Made by a program: the position numbers and the translations under genes. 58,382 bases of DNA from Bacteroidota bacterium (lineage in GTDB: Bacteria > Bacteroidota > Bacteroidia > Bacteroidales > UBA7960), in NCBI GenBank assembly GCA_007693555.1, contig REDJ01000095.1, positions 1 through 58,382 on the forward strand, in the 5' to 3' direction. This document shows, piece after piece, positions 34,908 to 43,164 of this stretch; positions within the stretch are counted from its first letter, which is position 1; each line of letters begins with the position of its first letter. Below the pieces are notes generated by a model, which ran no database searches, was not told where the DNA came from, and saw nothing but the letters and a program-made list of their open reading frames with translations.

Positions 34908-36191
34908 TTATTTCGCCCAGTTCATCCTGTCTTCATGCGAATATTGCCAGGGTGCTCCATTATTTTCCATATTAGAGAACATGGCATTAAGCTCAGAGGG
35001 TGCTTTTGATTCTTCCATAACCAGATACCTGCGCATATCAACAATAAAATTGGGATGATCAATATTGAGTGGACATTCCATGGCACAGGCCATACATGTG
35101 GTACAAGCCCACAATTCCTCTTCCTTAATATAATCACGTAATAAGCTTTTATTATCTGAAAATTGCCTATTTCTGACAACACTTGGTCCCTTTTCATTCA
35201 TTCTGTTTCGGATATCTACGAAAAGCTTGCGTGGAGAAAGTTCCTTTCCGGTAATATTTGCCGGGCACACTGCCGTACATCTGCCACATTGTGTGCAGGC
35301 AAGAGAATCGATATAGTTTTTCCAGTTGATATCCTCAATATCCTTTACACCAAACCGGGCGGGAACTTCCGGGGTTTCGGAGTTATTTCCTGAAAATGCA
35401 GTATCAGGGTTCATCATCAGTTTTACTTCCTTCTGCACATTTTCCATATTTGGAAGTTTGGCCAGAGGTCCCAGCCTGCTTAAAAATACATTGGGAACCG
35501 ATACGAAAATGTGGAAGTGTTTAGAATAGGGCAAAATGTTCGCAAAAACAAAAACCAAAAGTATATGTGCCCACCAGTTAATACGATACAGCGAATGTGC
35601 ATTGGCCAAATTCATATCCTGAATTCCCGAATACAATAACGAGCTAACCGGGTAAACTCCGGCAATGTCAGCAGGTTGGGAAACCAGGTAAAAAACATTT
35701 TTACCTATCAGTGTGATCATGAGAACCAAAATGAGTGAAAGAGCCAGGTAAGCATCATAGTGGTTTCTGGGTTTCAATTCCTTACCTTCAAACCTCCTCA
35801 CATGTAAAAAAATTCTTCTTATGAGAAAAATCAAGACAAACAATGCAACTATGTAAGCAAAAACATCAGCTGCTCCTACCATAAAATGATGGAAAAATCC
35901 AAGCCCTGCCAGTGATTTGCTCCATCCGGTTACTCCGTCAATTACCATCTCAAGATTAACAAATTGTATGGCAAGGAAACCCCAGAATACCATGGCATGC
36001 AAAAATCCTGAAAAAGGAAAGCGGAATATTTTATCCTGGAGAAAAGCTGTCTTGATAGTGAGTAAAACTCGCTTGCCAATTTCTCTTATGGGATATGCCG
36101 GATGTGTAAGCCTGAAAAAAGCTACTATTCTACTCATGGTAAAAGAAAAAGCTACCACAGCAATGATTAAGAGAATGATAAAGATCAGCAT
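34908..36191 (-). CDS. Membrane Fe-S protein, NarI-like plus two [4Fe-4S] (EMO membrane part)
   Basis: A 427-residue protein. The N-terminal half has five or six membrane segments with His residues suited to heme b (SGFLHAMVFWGF, GFFHHFMVG, NWWAHILLV). The C-terminal half has two ferredoxin-type motifs, CTQCGRCTAVCP (about 295-306) and CTTCMACAMECP (about 363-374), linking to the soluble CCG protein. It would carry electrons from ETF through Fe-S clusters and heme to menaquinone. Gene order etfB-etfA-this-CCG supports the role. In better-known EMO proteins both halves are one polypeptide. Confidence 0.85.
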   Translation of the reverse strand: MLIFIILLIIAVVAFSFTMSRIVAFFRLTHPAYPIREIGKRVLLTIKTAFLQDKIFRFPFSGFLHAMVFWGFLAIQFVNLEMVIDGVTGWSKSLAGLGFFHHFMVGAADVFAYIVALFVLIFLIRRIFLHVRRFEGKELKPRNHYDAYLALSLILVLMITLIGKNVFYLVSQPADIAGVYPVSSLLYSGIQDMNLANAHSLYRINWWAHILLVFVFANILPYSKHFHIFVSVPNVFLSRLGPLAKLPNMENVQKEVKLMMNPDTAFSGNNSETPEVPARFGVKDIEDINWKNYIDSLACTQCGRCTAVCPANITGKELSPRKLFVDIRNRMNEKGPSVVRNRQFSDNKSLLRDYIKEEELWACTTCMACAMECPLNIDHPNFIVDMRRYLVMEESKAPSELNAMFSNMENNGAPWQYSHEDRMNWAK

Positions 36192-36337
36192 GGGATTTCC
36201 TTTCTGTTTGTTAGATAAACCTGCAATTCAATGGCGGTTTGAAAAACTGCATCACCATATTAAAGAGCAACAAGGTTGATTTACGGCCTTATTAATCAAC
36301 AAATTTAAAAGAAAAACCTGCGGAAAAAAGAAAAAAA

Positions 36338-37309
36338 TCAGGATGCCTGTAATTTTTTCACAGACTGAATAAACTTAGGCAACACTTCAATGGCATCACC
36401 TATGATTCCATAGTCAGCTATTTCAAATATGGGTGCTTCTTTATCGGTATTAATGGCAACAATTGTTTTTGATGAGCTTACACCGGCCAGGTGCTGCACA
36501 GCACCGGATATACCAGCGGCAATATAAAGATCGGGTGCAATTGTTTTACCTGTTTGGCCAACGTGCTCCTCATGAGGGCGCCATCCTTCATCAGATACTG
36601 GTTTTGAACAAGCAAGTGCTGCGTTGAGGGTTTGAGCCAGTTCTTCCAGCGGACCCCAATTGTCAGGTGATCTCATACCTCTTCCACCTGATACTACAAT
36701 TGAAGCTTCCGTAAGCATGCTTCCCGATATATTCTCATCAATTTCCAGTTGCCTTGTTTTTACATTGGATTCAGCAATCTGCGGGGTAAACTCCTCCCAC
36801 TCTGCCTCAACCGGATTCTCCTGAATCTGGCATGCATTGTTGTTAAGGGTTATCACTTTCATGGTGGTATTTACCTTTATATGAGCAAAGGCCTTCCCAT
36901 TAAAAATTACCTTTTTAAACTTTTCATTATCAGATGATTCGGGCAATTCAACAACTCCCGTAAGCAATCCGGCTTTCAATCTGATCGCGAGCCTGGGTGC
37001 AAGTGCCTTTCCCTTAAAGGAATTGGCCATAACAACCATCTGTGCATTTTCTTTTACAGCTATTTCTGCAAGCACTTTGGTATATAACTGGTTATCTAAT
37101 ATCTGAAGCTGGGGAGAATTTATGTGAATAATTTTCGATGCACCATAAACGGATAATTTTTCCAGTTCTTCTTTTTGAATGTCGCCGGTAGCAACTGCAA
37201 TTACTTTTTTGCTGCCTGTTTTTGCCACCTGGTAAGCATATGAAACAAGCTCTGAAGATTGTTTTTTCAGCTTCCCATTTATATGTTCTGTGTAAACCAA
37301 TATGGACAT
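36338..37309 (-). CDS. etfA: Electron transfer flavoprotein alpha subunit (set 1)
   Basis: A 323-residue EtfA. The C-terminal FAD domain carries VSGGRGMRSPDNW (about 208-220), EEHVGQTGKTIAPDLYIAAG (about 254-273), GISGAVQHLAG and INTDKEAPIFEIADY. It pairs with EtfB encoded at 37405-38154. The operon continues into the split EMO genes, so this ETF probably delivers acyl-CoA electrons to menaquinone. It is clearly different from the second EtfA (40321-41340) in the FAD-contact region (CSKPVSDEGW versus ASRAAVDAGF). Confidence 0.93.
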   Translation of the reverse strand: MSILVYTEHINGKLKKQSSELVSYAYQVAKTGSKKVIAVATGDIQKEELEKLSVYGASKIIHINSPQLQILDNQLYTKVLAEIAVKENAQMVVMANSFKGKALAPRLAIRLKAGLLTGVVELPESSDNEKFKKVIFNGKAFAHIKVNTTMKVITLNNNACQIQENPVEAEWEEFTPQIAESNVKTRQLEIDENISGSMLTEASIVVSGGRGMRSPDNWGPLEELAQTLNAALACSKPVSDEGWRPHEEHVGQTGKTIAPDLYIAAGISGAVQHLAGVSSSKTIVAINTDKEAPIFEIADYGIIGDAIEVLPKFIQSVKKLQAS

Positions 37310-37404
37310 GATATAATTTCTGTTTGAAATGAAAATACTAATTAATTAAAAAAATTCAAGTGTTTTATTCCGTTATGGAATTTTACCTGCCAGGCAATTC
37401 AATT

Positions 37405-38154
37405 TCAAAGAATTTTGGATTTACTCCTTAATGATTGAACCAATTCATCGGTGTTATCCGGTTCAAAGAAGTTGCAACTGCTCTTTGGTGCAGGATATTC
37501 GTAAGAAATGGTTTCAGTGAAATTTTCGGTATGGTTTGCTTTGGCAACCTTAAGCGGTTTGGTTCTTGCAGACATTACCCCTCTCATTGACGGGATACGG
37601 GGGTCTATGGCTACCCCTTTTTGTCCGACAGCAAGAAAGGGTCCGGATGCTTTGATTTTTTCTTTTCCCGTTTCATTTTCGCGCACAACAATAAATCCTT
37701 CTGCATCCATATCTATGGCTGAAACAGATGAAACAGAAGGGATATCCAGCAACTCCGCAAGCATTCCGCCCACTGCCGAATTATTATAATCGCTTGATTC
37801 AATACCACATAATATCAAATCATAGCTTTCCTGCTTTATAACTTCAGCCAGTTGCAATGCAACACTATAGCTGTCTCCTGTGGGTCCGTCTATACGAAGT
37901 GCTTCATCTGCTCCCATAGCCAAAGCCTTCCTGAGTGTAGGCTCTGTTGAAGCATCACCAACAAGCGCAACCGTTATTTTGGATATCTTTCCTCCTGTGG
38001 TTTCTTTTAACTCAATGGCACGGGTTAAAGTAAGATCGTCCCAGGGGTTAATAACCCATTTTATACCTTGGGTATCCAGTTCTGTCAAACCCTGATTAAA
38101 CCGGATTTTAGTAGTGGTATCCGGAACGTTACTTATACAAACAATGATATGCAT
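37405..38154 (-). CDS. etfB: Electron transfer flavoprotein beta subunit (set 1)
   Basis: A 249-residue EtfB that binds the AMP or second-FAD site. N-terminal CISNVPDTTTKIRF, then NPWDDLTLTRAIELKE, and GIESSDYNNSAVGGMLAELL near residue 117. This last stretch is of the non-bifurcating, Bacteroidota-type form rather than the DGDTAQVGP form seen in set 2. First gene of etfB-etfA-EMO, with a promoter at 38223-38252 and a large palindrome farther upstream. Length normal. Confidence 0.93.
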   Translation of the reverse strand: MHIIVCISNVPDTTTKIRFNQGLTELDTQGIKWVINPWDDLTLTRAIELKETTGGKISKITVALVGDASTEPTLRKALAMGADEALRIDGPTGDSYSVALQLAEVIKQESYDLILCGIESSDYNNSAVGGMLAELLDIPSVSSVSAIDMDAEGFIVVRENETGKEKIKASGPFLAVGQKGVAIDPRIPSMRGVMSARTKPLKVAKANHTENFTETISYEYPAPKSSCNFFEPDNTDELVQSLRSKSKIL

Positions 38155-38222
38155 TTTATTAGGTTTTTATTTTAAAAAGAGTAAAATTTATTTTATCGCC
38201 GGAAATTTAATCTATCTCTATT

Positions 38223-38252
38223 CAAAGATAACAGAATTTTTTTCTTATACAA
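38223..38252 (-). promoter_or_regulatory. Candidate promoter of etfB-etfA-EMO
   Basis: Minus-strand -7 box TATCTTTG (complement of 38223-38230) and a TTG -33 box (complement of 38250-38252), 19 bases apart, about 70 bases upstream of the etfB start. Confidence 0.5.
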
Positions 38253-38330
38253 TAGACAGATATGTGTATTTATCAAAAATTGCCAGGTGATGTGGTTTTT
38301 TTAAATAACCCTTAATAATTGACAAATCAT

Positions 38331-38360
38331 AATTTGGGATTATTTGTTTATTCCCAAATT
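38331..38360. promoter_or_regulatory. Palindrome AATTTGGGA-N12-TCCCAAATT
   Basis: A perfect 9-base inverted repeat with a 12-base spacer lies about 80 bases upstream of the etfB -33 box. No T tract follows, so an operator is more likely than a terminator. The binding protein is unknown. Confidence 0.5.
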
Positions 38361-38514
38361 CATTTGAAAACATGCAATTTTGATTAAAGCGGTAACTGAT
38401 AAAATAAAAACTACTTATTTGGTTTAAATACGATTAAATGCCTTTTATGGCTCCCCATCATCAGAGAACCCTCAAAAAACTTTTGTAAACGAACAATACC
38501 GTAAATTACCTGAA

Positions 38515-38548
38515 TAAAAAAGGGAGCATTTCGAGCTCCCTTTTTTTA
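38515..38548 (-). terminator. Terminator of the acyl-CoA dehydrogenase operon
   Basis: AAAAAGGGAGC and GCTCCCTTTTT form an 11-base-pair stem with a 7-base loop. T and A tracts on both sides make it usable in both directions. It lies 14 bases after the dehydrogenase stop codon. Confidence 0.85.
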
Positions 38549-38561
38549 AATTGATTAGAAT

Positions 38562-40274
38562 TTAATCCCATGTAATTTTGTATGTACCCATGTTTTTTTC
38601 TTCAAATGACCTGATAAACTCAGCACGTGATAAACACTCTGTTTTGGCTTTACGTATAAAAATTTCTGCAGATTTGCGATATTGCTGATCACGATGAGTA
38701 TCCTGAAGCAGTAAATACCCCATAATGATATAACCCGCAATTTCTACAAGGCGACGCGCGTGAAAATCAAGCAACTCATTGTTCTTAGCCTCAAGCACAT
38801 GCCTGCTTAACTTCTCAAAATCATCTGTAAGCTCAATGAGTGTATGCTGCAAATATTCAAATTCAGGTTTTACATGTTGTTCTTGATATTCGCGGATAAG
38901 TTTCAGGTAGGCGCCATTACCTACTGCTCTGATTGCTGCCACAACCTGCAATTGAGATGTACCTTCATATATATTCGTAATGCGTGCATCCCTGAAAAGT
39001 CTTTCTACCGGGAAATCCTTCATATAACCCGTACCACCATGCACCTGTAGTGCTTCAGAAGCAATTTCATTGCAATACTCGCTGGCAAAAAGTTTAAGAA
39101 GCGGAGTAAGTGCATCTGCAACGCGGGTGTGATGCTTGGCATCATTACGCTCTTCCGGCTCAAGCTTTCGTTCTTCCTGAATAAAAGAGTAAGATTTATA
39201 AATATCAACATAGCGGGCAGTTTCATATAGCAACGAACGACTTGCATCAATCTTGGCGCGCATTACCGACAACATTTCATAAACTGCAGGATAGTTGATA
39301 ATAGGTTTACCGAATTGCTCACGTTCATAAGCATACTTCAATGCTTCCCGATATGCGGCTTCGGCAATACCAACCGATTGAGCCCCTACACCCAGTCGTG
39401 CGGAGTTCATCAGCGACATTACATACTTAATAAGTCCCATGCGGCGCTCGCCTACCAGTTGTGCCGGTGCATCCTTAAAAACCAGTTCGCAGGTAGGTGA
39501 ACCTTTAATACCCAATTTATTTTCGATACGCCTGATTGTAAGAGCTTTGTCTTTTCTGTCATAAACAAAAAGCGATAAACCACGTCCGTCAGTAGTGCCG
39601 GGTTCAGTTCTGGCCAAAACCAGGCTGATATCTGCATCACCGTTGGTAATAAACCTTTTCACACCATTGAGAAACCATTGGTTTTTCTGCTCATCATAGG
39701 TTGCCTTAAGCTGAACAGCCTGCAAATCAGAGCCTGCATCGGGTTCAGTAAGATCCATAGCAGCAGTTGCACCTTTGTTAAATCGTGGCAAAAACTCCTG
39801 TTTTATTTCATCACTGGCAAATTCGTGCAAGGTTTCTGCACAGTCCTGCAATCCCCAAATATTGGCAAAACCTGCATCGGCCCGGGAGACCAATTCAGCG
39901 GCCATAACGTAGGGTACCATAGAAAAGTTTAATCCGCCGTATTCCCTGGGAAGTGACATACCAATTAATCCGGCTTTGGTAAGGGTTTCATGATTTTCCT
40001 GTGTACCACGTGCATAAATAACTTCATTATTGATAAGCTTTGGGCCTTCGTGGTCTACGCTTTCAGCATTGGGTGCTATGGTTTCACCACAAATTTCGCC
40101 CACAATCTCCAAAACTTTGTCATATGAATCCAGTGCATCTTCAAAGTCCTGAAAAGCATAATCATACTTGTCCTTATCGGCAAAATTATTTTCTTTCAGC
40201 CTGATGATTTTTTCCATCAGGTGGTGATTGAGGTGAAACTTCAGGCTGGGATTATCTTTATAAAAATTTTCCAT
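38562..40274 (-). CDS. Acyl-CoA dehydrogenase, long form
   Basis: A 570-residue FAD-dependent dehydrogenase forming the 2,3-double bond of acyl-CoA. Visible are LTEPDAGSDLQAV (about 180-192), the FAD-binding FITNGD and GSPTCELVF segments, YAYEREQFGKPI (about 316-327), QVHGGTGYMKDFPVERLFRDARI, and IYEGTSQLQ whose Glu is a common catalytic-base position. About 150 extra C-terminal residues beyond the usual 380 are typical of the long subfamily. It lies directly after etfB-etfA set 2 (46 bases), so that ETF is its likely electron acceptor. Chain-length preference unknown. Confidence 0.92.
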   Translation of the reverse strand: MENFYKDNPSLKFHLNHHLMEKIIRLKENNFADKDKYDYAFQDFEDALDSYDKVLEIVGEICGETIAPNAESVDHEGPKLINNEVIYARGTQENHETLTKAGLIGMSLPREYGGLNFSMVPYVMAAELVSRADAGFANIWGLQDCAETLHEFASDEIKQEFLPRFNKGATAAMDLTEPDAGSDLQAVQLKATYDEQKNQWFLNGVKRFITNGDADISLVLARTEPGTTDGRGLSLFVYDRKDKALTIRRIENKLGIKGSPTCELVFKDAPAQLVGERRMGLIKYVMSLMNSARLGVGAQSVGIAEAAYREALKYAYEREQFGKPIINYPAVYEMLSVMRAKIDASRSLLYETARYVDIYKSYSFIQEERKLEPEERNDAKHHTRVADALTPLLKLFASEYCNEIASEALQVHGGTGYMKDFPVERLFRDARITNIYEGTSQLQVVAAIRAVGNGAYLKLIREYQEQHVKPEFEYLQHTLIELTDDFEKLSRHVLEAKNNELLDFHARRLVEIAGYIIMGYLLLQDTHRDQQYRKSAEIFIRKAKTECLSRAEFIRSFEEKNMGTYKITWD

Positions 40275-40320
40275 TTTTTCTTTCGTTTTTTAATCATTTA
40301 ATCCTTAAAACAGGTGAAAA

Positions 40321-41340
40321 TTACTTGGTGTTTTTCTTGTAGAATTTGATCATTTTAGGAATCACATCTTCCACATTTCCTGTAATGACATAATCTGCTA
40401 TCTGGTTGATAGGAGCTTTAGGATCATTGTTAATAGAAATAATTTTAGCAGATTCATTCATTCCTGCCGTATGCTGCACAGCTCCTGAAATTCCACAGGC
40501 TATGTAAAGCTTGGGACGTACGGTTACACCTGTCTGACCTACCTGGCGGGCATGATCTACAAAACCGGCATCAACAGCCGCACGTGAGGCTCCCACTTCT
40601 CCTCCGATTATTTCGGCAAGTTCGTAAAGCATATCAAAATTCTCCTTGGAACCTACGCCGTATCCACCGGAAATAATAATCTGCGAGTTTTTTATGTTGA
40701 TCTTTTGTTTTTCTATATGGCGTTCAATAATTTCAACAGCCATATGATTTTCATTAAGTATTGTATCAACATTTATATGCTTTGATTCGCCCTTGCGAGT
40801 AGAGTTGAAAACTTCCTTTTTCATAACACCCTCTCTTACAGTTGCCATTTGCGGACGTGTATCAGGATTGATAATGGTTGCAATAATATTACCTCCAAAT
40901 GCAGGTCTGATCTGATACAGAAGGTTTTTATACTCTTTTCCGGTTTTGTTTTCAGTATGATCACCAAAAACAAGACTTGTACAATCAGCAGTAAGTCCGC
41001 ATTTGAGTGCCGATGCCACACGCGGGGCAAGATCTCTTCCCACAGAAGTAGCACCAAAAAGAGCAATTTCGGGCTTTTCCTGTTTGAAAAGACTTACAAT
41101 AATTTCAGTGTGAGGAAGTGTAAGATAGGGATACAACCTTGAATTGTCGGCAATATGAATTACATCTGCACCGTAAGGGAAAATCTGCTTTTCAATGTCT
41201 CCCAGATTGTGACCTATTACAATGGCTTCCAGTTTGCGGTCAATTTCATTGGCCAGTTTGCGGCCTTTGGTAAGCAATTCAAGGCTTACTTCAGCAATAT
41301 GACCGTCCTCAATTTCGCAATAAACAAATATATTATTCAC
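40321..41340 (-). CDS. etfA: Electron transfer flavoprotein alpha subunit (set 2)
   Basis: A 339-residue EtfA with the C-terminal FAD domain (ISGGYGVGSKENFDML, ASRAAVDAGFVDHARQVGQTG, GISGAVQHTAG, INNDPKAPINQIADYV). The ASRAAVDAGF stretch is like ETFs of clostridial and bifurcating-type groups. It sits between etfB set 2 and the acyl-CoA dehydrogenase. Whether it bifurcates cannot be settled by eye. Confidence 0.93.
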   Translation of the reverse strand: MNNIFVYCEIEDGHIAEVSLELLTKGRKLANEIDRKLEAIVIGHNLGDIEKQIFPYGADVIHIADNSRLYPYLTLPHTEIIVSLFKQEKPEIALFGATSVGRDLAPRVASALKCGLTADCTSLVFGDHTENKTGKEYKNLLYQIRPAFGGNIIATIINPDTRPQMATVREGVMKKEVFNSTRKGESKHINVDTILNENHMAVEIIERHIEKQKINIKNSQIIISGGYGVGSKENFDMLYELAEIIGGEVGASRAAVDAGFVDHARQVGQTGVTVRPKLYIACGISGAVQHTAGMNESAKIISINNDPKAPINQIADYVITGNVEDVIPKMIKFYKKNTK

Positions 41341-41372
41341 TTTTTTAGTTTTTTTGTTTCTGATTAGATGAT

Positions 41373-42242
41373 TTAACCAATTACATGGCTGTCAATTAGT
41401 TCCTTCATCAGGAAATCCATGTCCTTATCTTCGGGTGTTAAGGTAACAGAGTCTTTGCGGGCCAGCACAACGTTTTCAATTTTCTTCACTTTTGTGGGTG
41501 AACCTGACAAGCCAAGAAAATCAACATTGGCATCCAGATCTGCCACACTCCATTCATCAATCCTCAGATAGGGTTTATTGGTCATCATCTCTGTATAGTC
41601 TTTGGTTTCTTCAACAAGTTCCGATACCGTGCGCGCATGCTTGTATTTCATAAGCAGTTTTGCATTTCTTGGTCTGCATGTAGGAGCAGAACTGTGAACG
41701 GTAATGAGCAAAGGCGTTTTACATTTTACAATTTCAATTCCTCTTTCAAGCCTTCTTTTGATGATGAGTTGGTCTTCTTTAATCTCAAGTATTTCTTCAC
41801 AATAGGTAACCTGTGGTATATTAAGTTTTTCAGCACACTGTGGGCCTACCTGAGCAGTATCCCCATCAATGGCTTGCCTTCCTGCAACTACAAGGTGAGG
41901 TTGCAATTTTTTTACTGCCAGAGAAATGGCATAGGAAGTTGCCAGGGTATCGGAGCCGGCGAATTTTCTGTCGGTAATGAGATAACCGCCATCGGCACCT
42001 CTGTACATTGCTTCCCTGATAATTTCTGCTGCTCTTGGAGGTCCCATGGTGAGAATATAGATTTCAGCATCTGAAATCCTGTCTTTTATTCTCAAAGCCT
42101 GCTCAAGAGCATGAAGGTCTTCCGGATTAAAAATGGCCGGCAGAGCACTTCGGTTTACTGTACCATCAGCCTTCATGGCATCTTTGCCCACATTGCGGGT
42201 ATCGGGTACTTGCTTTGCTAAAACAACTATTTTAAAACTCAT
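41373..42242 (-). CDS. etfB: Electron transfer flavoprotein beta subunit (set 2)
   Basis: A 289-residue EtfB with the signature GRQAIDGDTAQVGP (about 119-132), which recurs in EtfB of butyryl-CoA dehydrogenase/ETF systems, including bifurcating ones. It is 40 residues longer than set 1, mostly in the C-terminal arm. First of the trio etfB-etfA-acyl-CoA dehydrogenase, and 69 bases after fabI on the same strand. A minus-strand TAGGTTTG -7-like box lies at 42293-42300, with no clear -33 box. Confidence 0.93.
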   Translation of the reverse strand: MSFKIVVLAKQVPDTRNVGKDAMKADGTVNRSALPAIFNPEDLHALEQALRIKDRISDAEIYILTMGPPRAAEIIREAMYRGADGGYLITDRKFAGSDTLATSYAISLAVKKLQPHLVVAGRQAIDGDTAQVGPQCAEKLNIPQVTYCEEILEIKEDQLIIKRRLERGIEIVKCKTPLLITVHSSAPTCRPRNAKLLMKYKHARTVSELVEETKDYTEMMTNKPYLRIDEWSVADLDANVDFLGLSGSPTKVKKIENVVLARKDSVTLTPEDKDMDFLMKELIDSHVIG

Positions 42243-42311
42243 GAATTAAAGATTTTCATTATGATTGGTTTATATAAATTATTTTCAAGGCGCAAACCTA
42301 CGAATTTTTTA

Positions 42312-43160
42312 CTAATCGTTGTCATTCTTATCATGACAATCACCCTGACACACAAAACAATCTTCAATTAACTTATCGCTGATACCCATAGTTGAATAAC
42401 CACCGTCATGATACAGGTTTTGCATTGTAACCATTTTGGTAAGATCGGAAAACAATGTAATACAATAATCAGCACACTGTGCCGAAGTGGCATTACCCAG
42501 TGGCGACATGCAGTTTGCATAGGTATAAAAGGCATTAAAGCCACCCACACCCTGGCCGGCTGTTGTCATTGTTGGTGATTGGGAAACTGTATTTACTCTT
42601 ACCTTTTTTCTTTTACCGTAATGATATCCGAAACTGCGTGCGATTGATTCAAGCATAGCCTTGGCCTGCGCCATATCGCTATATGAAGAGAACGTACGTT
42701 GAGCCGCAATATAGCTCAGTGCCACCACACTACCCCATTCATTAATCGCATCAAGATTTAAAGCCGTTTGCAATACCTTGTGCAGCGATATAGCACTTAC
42801 ATCAAGGGTTTTCATCATATAATTATAATCCAGTTCTGTATAATGCAAACCTTTTCTCACATTAGGCGACATTCCCACCGAATGAAGTATAAAATCAATC
42901 TTGCCTCCAAGTAATTTCATACTCTCATTGAATAAATTCTCCAAATCATCTACCTGGGTGACATCAGCTGAAATTACCTCACTACCGGTTTTTTCAGCGA
43001 GTCTGAATATATCTCCTTTGCGCAAAGCAACAGGAGCATTGGTAAGTACAAATACGGCTCCTTCTTCTTTAGCCCGTTCGGCAACTTTCCAGGCAATGGA
43101 ATTTTCATCCAGTGCTCCGAAAATTATCCCTTTTTTTCCCTTTAACAGATTATTAGCCAT
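42312..43160 (-). CDS. fabI: Enoyl-[acyl-carrier-protein] reductase FabI
   Basis: A 282-residue NADH-dependent reductase of the last fatty-acid elongation step. It begins LKGKKGIIFGALDENSIAWK; the catalytic Tyr-x6-Lys is YSDMAQAK, and SQSPTMTTAGQGVGGFN forms the substrate lid. The C-terminus carries an unusual short tail with three Cys (DCFVCQGDCHDKNDND). It starts 4 bases after recN and is followed by etfB. Identity is firm. Confidence 0.93.
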   Translation of the reverse strand: MANNLLKGKKGIIFGALDENSIAWKVAERAKEEGAVFVLTNAPVALRKGDIFRLAEKTGSEVISADVTQVDDLENLFNESMKLLGGKIDFILHSVGMSPNVRKGLHYTELDYNYMMKTLDVSAISLHKVLQTALNLDAINEWGSVVALSYIAAQRTFSSYSDMAQAKAMLESIARSFGYHYGKRKKVRVNTVSQSPTMTTAGQGVGGFNAFYTYANCMSPLGNATSAQCADYCITLFSDLTKMVTMQNLYHDGGYSTMGISDKLIEDCFVCQGDCHDKNDND

Positions 43161-43164
43161 GATA

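Larger units (their letters stand above)
38155..38561. other. Intergenic region between etfB (set 1) and the acyl-CoA dehydrogenase
   Basis: 407 AT-rich bases holding the etfB promoter (38223-38252), a 9+9 palindrome (38331-38360) and the terminator of the dehydrogenase operon (38515-38548). No gene recognised. Confidence 0.7.

Noticed and set aside
42293-42300. TAGGTTTG as promoter of etfB set 2
   Set aside because: The -7 box fits but no -33 box is found at the right distance, and the gene may be co-transcribed with fabI.
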